A stretch of DNA of 33,514 bases from Chloroflexota bacterium (GCA_024277135.1 JAJRVV010000145.1:1-33514), one strand, 5' to 3'. Positions 1-8,111 are shown, counted from the first letter of the stretch. The notes: generated by a model from the sequence alone, not told the origin. Program-made: numbers and translations.

Positions 1-310
1 AAAACATGAAGAAGAACATCAGGCCAAATGGGATGGCGCCGAACAAGAGGAACGGCCGTCGCCGCCCCCAGCGCGTTTGCAGCCGGTCGCTGACCATACC
101 CACCAGGGGGTCGTTAATACTGTCCCACACCTTGCCCACCAGCACAACCGTTCCCGCCAGACCAGGGTTAATGCCCACCACATTTGTTAGAAACACAAAC
201 CAAAACGCATTCCGGGCTGTAGTGGCGGCTGAAGCGCCCCAATCGCCCATGCCATAAATGAATTTGGTGCGCCGCGATAATTTGATGGTTTCTGTTGGGT
301 TATCACTCAT
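1..310 (-). CDS. MFS sugar:cation symporter, GPH/MelB family (N-terminal part only)
   Basis: The reverse strand reads open from an ATG at 310 to the window edge, so only the first 103 residues are seen. The protein would be an inner-membrane carrier importing a sugar or glycoside with a cation. What shows this is the N-terminal GPH layout: a short basic leader, the block KFIYGMGDWG, a first hydrophobic helix, then VVGINPGLAG and the cytoplasmic loop with DSINDPLVG followed by WGRRRPFLL. The paired Asp of that loop and the RRRP block are hallmarks of MelB-type carriers. The substrate cannot be told. The downstream part is outside the window. The 5' side is a repeat-rich gap, so this gene is divergent from the next one. 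Confidence 0.85.
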   Translation of the reverse strand, partial: MSDNPTETIKLSRRTKFIYGMGDWGASAATTARNAFWFVFLTNVVGINPGLAGTVVLVGKVWDSINDPLVGMVSDRLQTRWGRRRPFLLFGAIPFGLMFFFMF

Positions 311-344
311 AGGATTAAGCGGTTCAAGATAGCGGTGAGTTAGT

Positions 345-379
345 CATCCTCCCGGAGGTTCGGAACCTCCGGGAGGATG
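345..379. repeat. Palindromic repeat, CCTCCCGGAGGTT family, copy 1
   Basis: Two perfect 17-base arms at 345-361 and 363-379 are separated by one base, core CCTCCCGGAGGTT / AACCTCCGGGAGG. The same core arms recur at 464-515, 5080-5138 and 12699-12758, always between genes. There is no T-run, so a terminator role is not evident; it reads as a REP-like dispersed repeat. The 311-672 gap holds three inverted repeats and no credible gene. Confidence 0.85.
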
Positions 380-463
380 CGTGATGTGTGACGGCCGTTA
401 TTCTACATGATAACGAACATAGTTACCGCCACGATTATTTAACGGGAACCTGTAACCACTAAC

Positions 464-515
464 CCTCCCGGAGGTTGGCTTCAAATCAGCTAACTTCTCG
501 TGAACCTCCGGGAGG
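464..515. repeat. Palindromic repeat, CCTCCCGGAGGTT family, copy 2
   Basis: Arms at 464-476 and 503-515 are perfect complements and flank a 26-base loop ending TCTCGTG. The same loop end (CTCGTG) precedes the right arm of the copy at 12699-12758. The copy lies between the divergent symporter gene and the small membrane protein gene. Confidence 0.85.
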
Positions 516-581
516 ATGCCTTATAGTTACCGGGAACCTTTTCCAATTAAACGACGTTATTACCGGCAAGGAAGTCAACCA

Positions 582-643
582 AGACATCCGATTTCTCGTC
601 TAAAATAATGCTTGTTTATTCGACAACAAGAAATCGGATGTCT
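582..643. repeat. 15-base inverted repeat upstream of small membrane protein gene
   Basis: Perfect arms AGACATCCGATTTCT (582-596) and its complement (629-643) flank a 32-base AT-rich loop. The repeat ends 29 bases before the ATG at 673. It could be a transcript hairpin, a regulator target or another dispersed repeat; the sequence does not decide. Confidence 0.6.
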
Positions 644-672
644 GGAGTAGTCACTCAAGCTGGAGGTGCAAA

Positions 673-996
673 ATGCCAACCCTTTACATGATTTTCTGGT
701 CAGCCGTTATGATCATCGCCTTGAGCATTTGGCGATTGCGAGACTGGGGCCAAATCCTCACCGTCGTTCTCGTCACCGCCTTCACCCTGATTTTGAGCCA
801 ATCCCTCTTCATTCAGCTTTCAATCTCGGCCGGACTCGACCCCAGCGACGCGCTTTTTTCGGCCGGTGATTTCTTGTTAGCCGGGCCGTTTGGCTGGCTG
901 GCGCTCCTGGTGATGCCCTGTGGTTGGCTTGGCCCCTTCATTGGCGCGGGATTGACCGCTCGCTGGCAAAAATGGCAGGCTGAGGCGGCCTACTAA
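673..996 (+). CDS. Small hypothetical membrane protein (107 aa)
   Basis: I do not recognise this protein. It has an N-terminal hydrophobic helix (about residues 5-20), a second (about 28-50) and a third long hydrophobic stretch rich in Gly and Leu (about 65-93), then a short basic and Trp-rich tail, so it is probably an inner-membrane protein with three or so helices. The start at 673 is chosen because GGAGGTG sits 4 bases upstream of it. The overlapping ORF beginning at 666 in another frame lacks such a site and has no membrane-protein pattern. Upstream is a 15-base inverted repeat, and downstream a palindromic repeat. No function is assigned. Confidence 0.7.
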   Translation: MPTLYMIFWSAVMIIALSIWRLRDWGQILTVVLVTAFTLILSQSLFIQLSISAGLDPSDALFSAGDFLLAGPFGWLALLVMPCGWLGPFIGAGLTARWQKWQAEAAY

Positions 997-1023
997 AAAC
1001 GCAAGTGTTGCATTCATAGGCGG

Positions 1024-1091
1024 TATTCAGTGATCAGTTACCAGTATTCAGTTGACGGCTTACACTGGTCACTGAATACTGAATACTGAAT
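1024..1091. repeat. ACTGAATACTGA-type inverted repeat, copy 1
   Basis: A run of CAGTATTCAGT-like units on the left and ACTGAATACTGAATACTGAA on the right can fold into a long imperfect hairpin. The inner part CACTGGTCACTGAATACTGA is shared with the copy at 8767-8841. It sits between the convergent genes ending at 996 and 1104. Confidence 0.75.
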
Positions 1092-1103
1092 GCCGTTTGC
1101 TCT

Positions 1104-1643
1104 CTATCGGGCGGCTCCGGCAATTCCCAATGCCAAACGCAAAAAGGGGCGAAACAGCCACTGCCAAAGCGAAAGGCGCGGTTTGATGGACAAACTTTCC
1201 TCCATGTGCATCATCGCCGTCAACCAATGTCCCTGGCGTACCCGCAGCAAACTTAACGCCCGCAGCGCCTGGCTTTGCCGCTCGCGGTCGCCGCTTTGGG
1301 CCAGGAATGAAGAAGCGCGGCCGTAATAACCCGCCGCCTCTTCCCTTTTCCGCCAACCGGCATACAAATCCCCCAAATTGCCCAATACCTGCCCTTGCCC
1401 ATTGTCGTCGGCTAACCGGGCAAAAATGGCTTCAGCCTCGGTGAACGTAGCCAGTGAAGCCGAAAATTCACCGCGCACTCGTTGCAGGACGCCGATGTTG
1501 TTGAGCATTTCCGCTTGACCCGCTTCATTGCCTGCGTTTTGGCTGAGAGAGACGGCCGTTTCAAACGCTTCCAGAGCCGCATCATACCGGCCCTGTTGAA
1601 ATAAATTCAATCCTTCTTGTTTCTTCGCTTCAAACTGATCCAT
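1104..1643 (-). CDS. TPR-repeat protein (179 aa)
   Basis: This is a soluble helical-repeat protein, probably a protein-interaction scaffold. At least three tetratricopeptide units are visible: residues about 7-33 (GLNLFQQGRYDAALEAFETA), 44-75 (MLNNIGVLQRVRGEFSASL) and 84-117 (VLGNLGDLYAGWRKREEAAG), with a further degenerate unit to about 150. The tail (about 155-175) is Leu/Trp/Arg-rich and hydrophobic and might touch a membrane. A purine-rich AGGG lies just before the ATG at 1643. The neighbour upstream on the same strand is the double-XRE gene, but a terminator at 1660-1684 separates them, so they are probably not one operon. No specific partner can be named. Confidence 0.75.
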   Translation of the reverse strand: MDQFEAKKQEGLNLFQQGRYDAALEAFETAVSLSQNAGNEAGQAEMLNNIGVLQRVRGEFSASLATFTEAEAIFARLADDNGQGQVLGNLGDLYAGWRKREEAAGYYGRASSFLAQSGDRERQSQALRALSLLRVRQGHWLTAMMHMEESLSIKPRLSLWQWLFRPFLRLALGIAGAAR

Positions 1644-1659
1644 TTGCTACCCTGTGAAC

Positions 1660-1684
1660 AAAAAAGGCAGCCAATTGCTGCCTC
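1660..1684 (-). terminator. Rho-independent terminator after the double-XRE gene
   Basis: On the reverse strand AGGCAGC pairs with GCTGCCT over a 5-base loop (arms 1677-1683 and 1665-1671), followed by a run of T at 1664-1660. It lies downstream of the stop at 1730 and upstream of the TPR gene. Confidence 0.8.
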
Positions 1685-1729
1685 AAACATCGGATACGGC
1701 CCCGGATACGGCCGTCATCTACACATCGC

Positions 1730-2395
1730 CTAATACGTGATATTCAAAATACTCTCCGCCATCAACCGCAGCTTATCCACATCCATTTCACTCAGCATCT
1801 TCGCCGTCTCTAAATAGCGGATGTTAACAGGATTCATCAAAAACGATTGCATGTCCGGCGGCATATTGTGGAACTGCTTTTGCAGTTTCTTCTCCGCTTC
1901 ATGCCGGCCCAACGGGCCATGCTCGGCATCCACAAAATAATCTACCGGCGCCTCCATTGCCTGGCACAACTTTTCCAAATGCAAATACGGCACTGGCTGT
2001 TGCCCCATTTCATATGCCTCAATGGTGTTTTGATCCACATCCAAAGCGGCTGCCAACTCCCCAATCGGCGTCCGCGTGCGCAACCGCAGCTGCCGCAAGA
2101 GCACGCAAATCATGCGCTGACGCAGGCCAAACATCTTCTCGTAATCGCCCGGCATCAGTTTCCGTCCCAGGCCATCCTTTCCCCAAAAATAGCCCATCGG
2201 CACCTGGAGAAACAAAGCCAACGCTTCCAAATCAGGCAGAGAAATGGCATGTTCCCCATTTTCTACCTGGGCGAATTCAGCGGCGGGAACTTTGAGAATG
2301 GCGGCGCATTCTTCATGGGATCGAGCCGCATGTTCACGCGCGCTTCGAATCAGTTCCCCTAATTTTCGGGCGCGGGCCAGTTCTTGATCGTTCAT
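1730..2395 (-). CDS. Transcriptional regulator with two XRE-type HTH domains (221 aa)
   Basis: This is a DNA-binding protein with two helix-turn-helix domains in tandem. The first covers about residues 12-70 (LGELIRSAREHAARSHEECA, then VPAAEFAQVENGEH) and the second about 94-150 (LRQLRLRTRTPIGELAAALD, then VDQNTIEAYEMGQQPV). Both are followed by the Y-F segment typical of XRE C-caps (GYFWGKD, VDYFVD). The last 70 residues are helical with no motif I know. AAAAGG six bases before the ATG supports the start at 2395, and a TGGCATAAT upstream could be an extended -10 element. Tandem XRE domains would let one chain contact both half-sites. Targets are unknown. Confidence 0.8.
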   Translation of the reverse strand: MNDQELARARKLGELIRSAREHAARSHEECAAILKVPAAEFAQVENGEHAISLPDLEALALFLQVPMGYFWGKDGLGRKLMPGDYEKMFGLRQRMICVLLRQLRLRTRTPIGELAAALDVDQNTIEAYEMGQQPVPYLHLEKLCQAMEAPVDYFVDAEHGPLGRHEAEKKLQKQFHNMPPDMQSFLMNPVNIRYLETAKMLSEMDVDKLRLMAESILNITY

Positions 2396-2503
2396 GCCAT
2401 ACCTTTTACGAGGCCTGATTACATTATGCCAAGTTAATTCAACGAGATATTAGCATAAGTGCCGGGGATTCACAACCCAATTGAACATAACGTAGTAAAA
2501 GAG

Positions 2504-2602
2504 AGTGTTCAGTGTTCAGTATTCAGTGTTCAGTGCAGTCCAACCCTGGTAAATGCCCGCTGAAAACTGATTACTGATTCACTGATTACTGATTACTGAT
2601 TC
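2504..2602. repeat. ACTGAATACTGA-type inverted repeat, copy 2, overlapping the clpC stop
   Basis: The left part (GTTCAGTGTTCAGTATTCAG) and right part (ACTGATTACTGATTCACTGA) are imperfect complements around a loop with GGTAAATGCCCGCTG. That loop core also occurs in the loop of the other repeat family at 5097-5117. The right arm runs into clpC and encodes its last residues and stop. Confidence 0.75.
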
Positions 2603-5047
2603 ACTTTTCTTCTTGCGTTCCATCAAGGTGAAGGTCAGCTCCTCATCCTCACCCACATCAATGCAAATGCGGTCGCCCGATTCAAACTCGCCTTTGAGCA
2701 AACGCACCGAAAGCGGACTTTCCACATATCGCTGCAAGGCTCGTTTGAGCGGTCGGGCGCCAAAGTCTTCGTCGAAACCTTGTGCCGCCAGCCATTTCTG
2801 GGCCGCTTCCGTTAGCTCGATGATCAACCCGCCATGTTCGGCCAGCCGGGCCTGCACCTCAGTCATTTGCAGTTTGACGATGTCAATCACGTCTTCTTCG
2901 CTCAAAGGCTCAAAGATGATGATTTCGTCAATCCGGTTGATGAATTCAGGGCGGAAGGTTTTCTTTAAGGCTTCGTCGATCCGTTTGTGATTAGCCATCT
3001 CATCCGCGTCGCGCACGCCGACAAATCCCAGCGCGCCCGATTTCTTGACGAACGAAGTGCCGACATTGCTGGTCATGACGATGACGGTGTTGCGGAAGTT
3101 GACCATCCGCCCCTGTCCGTCGGTCAGACGGCCGTCATCCAACAGTTGCAGCAGCGCGTTCCACACATCCGGGTGCGCCTTCTCGATTTCGTCAAAGAGA
3201 ACCACCGAGTACGGCCGTCGCCGCACCTGCTCCGTCAACTGTCCCCCCTGCTCATAACCAATGTATCCCGGCGGCGCGCCAAACAAACGGCTCACCGTAT
3301 GCTGCTCCCGGTACTCGCTCATGTCCACCCGGATCAGTGCATCCTCATCATCAAACAAAAACTCCGCCAACGCCTTCGCCAACTCCGTCTTGCCCACGCC
3401 GGAACTACCCAGGAAGATGAATGAGCCGATCGGCCGTCGCGGATCGCTCAAGCCAGAACGGCTGCGCCGAATCGCATCCGATAACGCCTCAATCGCCCGA
3501 TTCTGGCCCACAATCCGTTCATGCAGCCGCTCTTCCATGTGTAGCAGCTTCACCGCTTCCGTCTCCATCATCTGCGTCACCGGAATGCCAGTCCAACTAG
3601 CCACCACCTCGGCGATGTCATGTTCATCCACCACCTCGTCCAACATCTGCTCCGACTGCCACTCGGCTCGCGCCGCTTCAAACTCCGTTTCCAGGCGCAA
3701 ACGCTCCGCTCGCTTCACCGCCGCCCGTTCATAATCACGGACAGTATGCGCTTCCTCTTCTTCCAAAATCATCCGATCAAGTTGTTTCCTCAGATCCTTC
3801 AACTCCGAGGGCAGCATATGCAATGCCACCCGCAATTTAGCCGCCGCCTCATCAATCAGATCAATCGCCTTGTCCGGCAAATGCCGATCCGTCACATACC
3901 GGTGCGACAATTTGGCCGCCGCCACCAGGGCTTCATCCGAAAATGTGATGTTGTGATGCGCCTCATACCGATCACGCAATCCCCGCAGCATTTGGATCGT
4001 CTCTTCCACGTCTGGCTCATCCACAAAAATGGGGGCAAAACGGCGTTCCAATGCGCTGTCCCGTTCGATGTACTGCCGGTATTCATCCATCGTGGTCGCG
4101 CCCACACATTGCAGCTCGCCGCGGGACAACGCCGGTTTCATCATGTTGCTGGCATCCATCGCCCCTTGCGCCGACCCGGCGCCCACCACCGTATGCAACT
4201 CATCAATGAACAGAATGATTTCCCCCTGCGCCTTCTGGATTTCTTCCATGGACGCTTTCAGCCGCTCCTCAAACTCGCCGCGAAAACGGCTGCCGGCAAT
4301 CATCGCTCCCAAATCCAAAGAGATCACTTTCTTGTTGAGCAAGTTTTCCGGAACATCGCTCTCAATGATTTTTTGCGCCAACCCTTCCACGATGGCCGTT
4401 TTACCCACACCGGCTTCACCGATGAGAACCGGATTATTCTTGGTGCGGCGGCTGAGCACCTGGATGACGCGCAGGATTTCATCATCCCGGCCAATCACCG
4501 GATCAAGCTTGCCTTCCCGCGCCATCAGGGTCAAATCGCGGCTGTATTTGGACAGGGTACGATAGCGGCTTTCCGCCTGCCGGTCGGTGACGCGCTTGCC
4601 GCCGCGAAGCTGTTTGACGCCATTCAGCACCCGGTCTCGGGTCACGCCAAATTCTTGCAAAATGCGGGCTGACGGCGTATTTCGCTCACTCAAAATGGCG
4701 AGGAAAATGTGTTCGGTAGAAATGAACTCATCTTTCAGCCGGTTGGCTTCCCCCTGGGCCAGTTCCAAAACGGTGCGGATGCGCGGCGTGTAGAAAATCT
4801 GACCCACCCCGCCGCCGTAAACGGCCACTTTGGGGCTGTTGCGCAGTTCTTCATCCAGCCGATCCTGCATGGCGGCTACGTCTACGTTGAGTTCGCTCAA
4901 TATCTGGGGAACGGCGCCGTCGTTTTGTTCCAGCAGAGACAGGAAAAGGTGTTCTGTGTCTACCTGAGTATGGCGGTATCGTTGGACAATTTCGTAAGCG
5001 CGAGCGGCGGCGTCTTGCGCCCGCTCGGTGAATCGGTCGAATCGCAT
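2579..5047 (-). CDS. clpC: ATP-dependent Clp protease ATP-binding subunit ClpC
   Basis: ClpC is a hexameric AAA+ unfoldase that threads substrates into ClpP in the cytoplasm. Two Clp N-domain repeats (residues about 1-75 and 82-148) are followed by D1 with Walker A GEAGVGKT (210-217) and Walker B LFIDE (279-283). A middle helical region with a UVR-like segment (about 420-460) leads to D2 with Walker A GSSGVGKT (547-554) and Walker B VVLFDE (615-620), then the D2 small domain. The LGF loop (673-675) is the expected ClpP contact. I choose the ATG at 5047 because AGTGAGG sits 8 bases before it; an in-frame ATG 24 bases further up would precede that site. The final residues SESVISNQ come from an intergenic repeat. 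clpP is not in the window. Confidence 0.96.
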   Translation of the reverse strand: MRFDRFTERAQDAAARAYEIVQRYRHTQVDTEHLFLSLLEQNDGAVPQILSELNVDVAAMQDRLDEELRNSPKVAVYGGGVGQIFYTPRIRTVLELAQGEANRLKDEFISTEHIFLAILSERNTPSARILQEFGVTRDRVLNGVKQLRGGKRVTDRQAESRYRTLSKYSRDLTLMAREGKLDPVIGRDDEILRVIQVLSRRTKNNPVLIGEAGVGKTAIVEGLAQKIIESDVPENLLNKKVISLDLGAMIAGSRFRGEFEERLKASMEEIQKAQGEIILFIDELHTVVGAGSAQGAMDASNMMKPALSRGELQCVGATTMDEYRQYIERDSALERRFAPIFVDEPDVEETIQMLRGLRDRYEAHHNITFSDEALVAAAKLSHRYVTDRHLPDKAIDLIDEAAAKLRVALHMLPSELKDLRKQLDRMILEEEEAHTVRDYERAAVKRAERLRLETEFEAARAEWQSEQMLDEVVDEHDIAEVVASWTGIPVTQMMETEAVKLLHMEERLHERIVGQNRAIEALSDAIRRSRSGLSDPRRPIGSFIFLGSSGVGKTELAKALAEFLFDDEDALIRVDMSEYREQHTVSRLFGAPPGYIGYEQGGQLTEQVRRRPYSVVLFDEIEKAHPDVWNALLQLLDDGRLTDGQGRMVNFRNTVIVMTSNVGTSFVKKSGALGFVGVRDADEMANHKRIDEALKKTFRPEFINRIDEIIIFEPLSEEDVIDIVKLQMTEVQARLAEHGGLIIELTEAAQKWLAAQGFDEDFGARPLKRALQRYVESPLSVRLLKGEFESGDRICIDVGEDEELTFTLMERKKKSESVISNQ

Positions 5048-5079
5048 GATTTTAACCTCACTTCTTTGCACAACTGCTA

Positions 5080-5138
5080 ACCTTCCCGGAGGTTAGCTTG
5101 GTAAAAATGCCCGCTGCCTGTGAATCTCCGGGAGGGTG
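5080..5138. repeat. Palindromic repeat, CCTCCCGGAGGTT family, copy 3
   Basis: Imperfect arms ACCTTCCCGGAGGTT and AATCTCCGGGAGGGT flank a loop with GGTAAAAATGCCCGCTG. The copy lies just upstream of clpC on the reverse strand, so it would be in the clpC leader or promoter region. Confidence 0.8.
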
Positions 5139-5221
5139 CCTGAGAATCGGTTTCAGTATAGCTGATCCGGGACAGTTTTAACATAAGAGACCCATTGGAG
5201 ATGACGGCGCTGACGTCAGGC

Positions 5222-5644
5222 TTAGAGCAGGCGCATCCCTTCGTCGTCAAAGCCGTCTCCCCAGGCCAGGATTTTGTGGGGGGTGATTTCGATGAGGCGC
5301 ATCACGGCCGTATCATCATAGCGAAAGTCCCACTCATACTTGTGGAAAAAATAATCTCCCAATGTATCTATCATATGCCGGTCAGCCACGCGCGCTTCCC
5401 CTTCGATGATAGTCACCCAATCCGTATCCGGCAGCGCGGCCGTAATTTTTTGGTTGTGCAGCAAATTGGCGAACTTTTGGGAATCCTGGCTGATGGCGAT
5501 GTAAAGCCGTTCATTCAACCAGATGAACCAGGTGGGCGTCAGGTGGGGACGGCCGTCATACCGCACCGTACTCACCCAAATCGTCATCTCGCGCCCCAGC
5601 CGGGCCGTCAACGCCCGCCATCGGGTCTGGTTTCGCCGTCTCAT
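5222..5644 (-). CDS. Pyridoxamine 5'-phosphate oxidase-like FMN/F420 split-barrel protein (140 aa)
   Basis: This is a small flavin-type split-barrel protein. The pattern is MTIWVSTVRYDGRPHLTPTW (about 20-39), then the second strand pair RLYIAISQDSQKFANLLHN and VTIIEGEARVAD, which is the usual order of the PNPOx-like fold. The length is typical for short members that bind FMN, F420 or heme. The block near the C-terminus, RYDDTAVMRLIEITPHKILAWG, is a common ending in actinobacterial and Chloroflexota members. Substrate and cofactor cannot be told from sequence. A TATAAT is so close to the ATG that the transcript may be leaderless. It is transcribed in the same direction as murI but separated by a short tandem repeat. 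Confidence 0.8.
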   Translation of the reverse strand: MRRRNQTRWRALTARLGREMTIWVSTVRYDGRPHLTPTWFIWLNERLYIAISQDSQKFANLLHNQKITAALPDTDWVTIIEGEARVADRHMIDTLGDYFFHKYEWDFRYDDTAVMRLIEITPHKILAWGDGFDDEGMRLL

Positions 5645-5650
5645 GAGAAA

Positions 5651-5679
5651 ATTATACTGGGGCGGTCAGGGTTGGGCGA
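5651..5679 (-). promoter_or_regulatory. Possible promoter of the split-barrel gene
   Basis: The reverse strand has a perfect TATAAT (5651-5656) that ends six bases before the ATG at 5644, and a weak -35 (TCGCCC, 5674-5679) at 17 bases. If used, transcription would start at or next to the ATG, giving a leaderless mRNA. Confidence 0.35.
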
Positions 5680-5683
5680 GGTT

Positions 5684-5709
5684 CATTGCTCATTGCTCAT
5701 TGCTCATTG
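5684..5709. repeat. CATTGCT 7-base tandem repeat
   Basis: Three full CATTGCT units and a partial fourth run through the 3' end of murI. On the coding strand they read SMSNEQ and the stop. The copy number could vary by slippage. Confidence 0.9.
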
Positions 5710-6505
5710 AAACCTGGTCGTCCCGCCACACGGCCGCTTCCACCAACCAGGAATGGCCCAGCAGTTTAGCCGCCTGCCGCCCAAAAACAGCCGGCGATCC
5801 CGTCGTCACCAGCCGGGTTTGCCCGCCGCCCGTCTTCGCCGCCAGCCCGCGGGCCGCCAACACCCGGCCCGTCTGCCGGGCCACCGCCGGCGCCGGATCA
5901 ATGATCGTCACCTGCGGCCCCGCGATTTTGGACAGCAAGGGAAGCACAAACGGGTAATGGGTGCAGCCCAGCACCAGTGTGTCCACTCCGGCGGCCAGCA
6001 TCGGTTCCACGCAGGCTCGCAGCAACGCTTCGGTGGCGGGCACGGCCGTTTCCCCCGCCTCAATGCGCTCCACCAACCCCAAACAGGGATTCTCTAGCGT
6101 CACCACATCCTGGGTAAACCGGGCCATTAAACCAGCATAACGCTGGCTTTCAAACGTGCCCGTCGTCGCCAACACCCCCACTTTGCCGCTGCGCGTTTGC
6201 GCCGCCGCCGGTTTGACGGCCGGTTCGATCCCCACAAAAGGCACATGGGGAAAGGTTTGCCGCAAATAGGTCAGCGCCGCGCCGGATGCCGTGTTGCAAG
6301 CGACCACGATGAGTTTAACTTGTTGCGCTAACAAAAATTGGGTGATGGCTCGACTAAACTGGCGGATTTGGGTTAACGGCCGTCCCCCATACGGCACATG
6401 CGCTTGATCGGCCACATAGAGCCACGATTCATGGGACAGTTGCGCCTGCAAATGGCGCAAAACGGACAACCCGCCCACTCCCGAATCTATGACGCCAATG
6501 CTCAT
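5690..6505 (-). CDS. murI: Glutamate racemase
   Basis: MurI interconverts L- and D-glutamate in the cytoplasm to supply D-Glu for peptidoglycan. The N-terminus IGVIDSGVGGLSVLR with Asp7 and Ser8, the first catalytic Cys in VVACNTASG (Cys70) and the second in LVLGCTHYPF (Cys181) are all intact. PYGGRP (39-43) and IEPAVKPAA (93-101) are further family blocks. The length of 271 is normal. The ATG overlaps the TGA of the upstream amidotransferase gene as ATGA, so the two are translationally coupled. The last six residues derive from a CATTGCT tandem repeat. A D-Glu gene in a Chloroflexota genome fits the presence of some peptidoglycan. Confidence 0.95.
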   Translation of the reverse strand: MSIGVIDSGVGGLSVLRHLQAQLSHESWLYVADQAHVPYGGRPLTQIRQFSRAITQFLLAQQVKLIVVACNTASGAALTYLRQTFPHVPFVGIEPAVKPAAAQTRSGKVGVLATTGTFESQRYAGLMARFTQDVVTLENPCLGLVERIEAGETAVPATEALLRACVEPMLAAGVDTLVLGCTHYPFVLPLLSKIAGPQVTIIDPAPAVARQTGRVLAARGLAAKTGGGQTRLVTTGSPAVFGRQAAKLLGHSWLVEAAVWRDDQVSMSNEQ

Positions 6506-7257
6506 TTCTCACGGTTGCGCGCGGCGTCTACCAGCCCCCGGAACAAGCCGAGCATGGCTGGCGCCACGCCGATGAGATTTTCGGGATGCCACTGCACGCC
6601 CAAAGCAAAGGGGTGATCGGGTATTTCAATGCCTTCGATCAAGCCGTCCGGAGCTACGGCCGTCGCCGTCAGACCGGGCGCCAATTCCCGAATCCCCTGA
6701 TGGTGCAGGCTGTTCACCTGAACTGTCTCCTGGGGCAAGCAGCCCGCCAGACAAGAACCGGCCGTCAGCGACACCTGGTGCGCCAGATGGTGACGGGGCC
6801 ATATCCGATAAAAATCATGCTTCATGGCCGCAGCCGTCTGGCTCTCTACATCCTGCCACAGCGTACCGCCCATGGCCACGTTAAATATCTGGTGTCCCCG
6901 GCAAATAGCCAGCAGCGGGATGTTGCGAGCTACGGCCGTGCGCGCCAGCCACATCTCCATCCGGTCCCGGTCATCATCAATGCCGCGCAGGGTGGCGTGC
7001 CGGTTATCGCCATTGTACCGGCTGGGGTTGATGTCACCGCCGCCGGGCAGCAAAATACCATCCACCTGCGCCAGAATCGCTTCCAGGCTGGCCTCATCTA
7101 AGCCCAAGGGAATCAACAGCGGGATGCCGCCCGCTGCCTGAACCGATTCGATGTAAGCGGTTGCCAGCCCCATCATCGGTATGGTCGGATTATGCGTGGT
7201 TTTGCGATAAGTGGTGCAGCCGATGAGCGGCCGTTTGGACGGGGTGGCCGAGGACAT
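6502..7257 (-). CDS. Class I glutamine amidotransferase-like hydrolase, PuuD / peptidase C26 family
   Basis: This family hydrolyses gamma-glutamyl amide bonds, as in gamma-glutamyl-GABA hydrolase of putrescine breakdown. Start-region blocks are PLIGCTTYR and, after the first strand, VDGILLPGGGDINPSRY. The triad is complete: the nucleophile elbow LLAICRGHQ with Cys119, and LGVQWHPE with His224 and Glu226. The start is decided by AAGGAG at 7264-7269, which is six bases before the ATG at 7257; a TTG at 7263 touches that site directly and cannot be used with it. The gene overlaps murI by four bases, so its product may act on a gamma-glutamyl compound tied to wall or glutamate metabolism. The exact substrate is not shown. 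Confidence 0.88.
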   Translation of the reverse strand: MSSATPSKRPLIGCTTYRKTTHNPTIPMMGLATAYIESVQAAGGIPLLIPLGLDEASLEAILAQVDGILLPGGGDINPSRYNGDNRHATLRGIDDDRDRMEMWLARTAVARNIPLLAICRGHQIFNVAMGGTLWQDVESQTAAAMKHDFYRIWPRHHLAHQVSLTAGSCLAGCLPQETVQVNSLHHQGIRELAPGLTATAVAPDGLIEGIEIPDHPFALGVQWHPENLIGVAPAMLGLFRGLVDAARNREK

Positions 7258-7263
7258 AACCAA

Positions 7264-7269
7264 CTCCTT
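7264..7269 (-). promoter_or_regulatory. Ribosome binding site fixing the start of the C26-family hydrolase
   Basis: AAGGAG on the reverse strand lies six bases upstream of the ATG at 7257, ruling out the in-frame TTG at 7263. Confidence 0.75.
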
Positions 7270-7278
7270 AGAAAATGT

Positions 7279-7320
7279 AGGGCGATTTTGTAAATCGCCG
7301 CCCGATTTGCAAAATCGGGC
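7279..7320. repeat. Double palindrome of GCGATTT / CCCGATTT type
   Basis: GCGATTTTGTAAATCGC (7282-7298) and CCCGATTTGCAAAATCGGG (about 7301-7319) are adjacent palindromes that also partly complement each other. It is another intergenic palindromic repeat, located between the rplS terminator and the next gene. Confidence 0.75.
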
Positions 7321-7340
7321 TACGACACCATAGCCAAAAC

Positions 7341-7371
7341 AAAAAGGGCGAAAGCGATAAAACTTTCACCC
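7341..7371 (-). terminator. Rho-independent terminator of rplS
   Basis: On the reverse strand GGGTGAAAG pairs with CTTTCGCCC (one G-T pair) over an 8-base loop and is followed by five T (7345-7341). It lies 41 bases past the rplS stop. Confidence 0.88.
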
Positions 7372-7411
7372 GGAAATGATTGATGATTGGTGATCTAAAC
7401 GCTGCGCTGCC

Positions 7412-7768
7412 TTAATAAATCCGTTTTTCGCGCAGCCGGGCCGATTTACCCGTGCGTTCCCGCAAATAATAAAGGTTGGCCTGGCGCACATGGGCGCTGC
7501 GGTGAACTTCAATTTTATCAATCCGAGGTGAACGCAGTAAAAATGTCCGCTCTACGCCCACGCCGTTGGAAGCGATGCGGCGCACGGTAAAGTTGGAGGT
7601 GTTGCCGCTGTTACGCAGGCGAATGATGGTGCCGCGCACAACCTGAACCCGTTCATTCCGTTCGCTCACATTAATCCGCAAATGCACTGTCACCCGATCG
7701 CCAACATTCAGGGCCGGCAGCGCCTCATTTTCTTCATTTTCGAAAGCCTTCAAAAGTAAATCAGACAT
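7412..7768 (-). CDS. rplS: 50S ribosomal protein L19
   Basis: L19 sits at the 30S-50S interface. The family core is clear: VGDRVTVHLRI (22-32), RVQVVRGTIIRLRN, the signature GVGVERTFLLRSPRIDKIEV and the basic end VRQANLYYLRERTGKSARLR. The 118 residues match the usual length. Unlike most bacteria, trmD and rimM do not flank it here. The gene has its own promoter at 7855-7883, a GC-rich leader hairpin and its own terminator, so it is a single-gene transcript. GGAG lies upstream of the ATG. Confidence 0.97.
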   Translation of the reverse strand: MSDLLLKAFENEENEALPALNVGDRVTVHLRINVSERNERVQVVRGTIIRLRNSGNTSNFTVRRIASNGVGVERTFLLRSPRIDKIEVHRSAHVRQANLYYLRERTGKSARLREKRIY

Positions 7769-7830
7769 GAATCCTATCTCCAGAAAACGGTAGTGGGTCT
7801 CCTAAATCAGTCCCACAAGCATAAAGATAG

Positions 7831-7853
7831 CCCGCCGAGCGGGCCAGGGCGGG
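7831..7853 (-). promoter_or_regulatory. GC-rich hairpin in the rplS leader
   Basis: CCCGCC and GGCGGG at the ends of this segment pair, with CCCGC/GCGGG-type alternatives inside. It would start the rplS mRNA just after the promoter. Ribosomal leaders often bind their own protein; whether this one does is inference only. Confidence 0.45.
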
Positions 7854-7854
7854 A

Positions 7855-7883
7855 ATTATAGTCCGTTTAATCGGGGCAGGCAA
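7855..7883 (-). promoter_or_regulatory. Sigma-70 type promoter of rplS
   Basis: On the reverse strand TTGCCT (7878-7883) and a perfect TATAAT (7855-7860) are 17 bases apart. Transcription would begin about 80 bases before the rplS ATG. Confidence 0.8.
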
Positions 7884-8111
7884 GGTGAATTTTCACCGTT
7901 TAGCGCCTCCGTAAGACGCGGCAAGTAATATCCTGACACAATGCGGCGTCTAATCAAGGAACGCAAATTGCATCCTGCCTATTATTTCGATTATTCGGTA
8001 AAATGTGGACAATACCATCGGAATTGCAGGCATTATTGAATGGCAGATCACATTGACTGTCCCTGTTGCTATCGAAGGCTCCCCGTTGAGCCAAAGAGAA
8101 AGGAAAGAAGC

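Noticed and set aside
6-257. Forward open frame of 83 codons at the left edge
   Set aside because: It lies opposite the GPH symporter gene, whose reverse-strand protein has clear family blocks; the forward product is a basic, low-pattern shadow.
345-515. CRISPR array suspected from repeated CCTCCCGG elements
   Set aside because: The copies are palindromes with variable loops, scattered over 12 kb, without regular spacers or cas genes.
2504-2602. Terminator of clpC
   Set aside because: The region can fold but lacks a GC-rich stem and a T-run; it matches the dispersed repeat family instead.
3620-4672. Forward open frame of 350 codons opposite clpC
   Set aside because: clpC on the reverse strand is certain from Walker motifs; the forward product is His/Arg/Gln-rich antisense noise.
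8040-8111. Longer N-terminus for FolE, starting at 8040
   Set aside because: The ATG at 8112 has a purine-rich ribosome site and the extra residues are not family-like.
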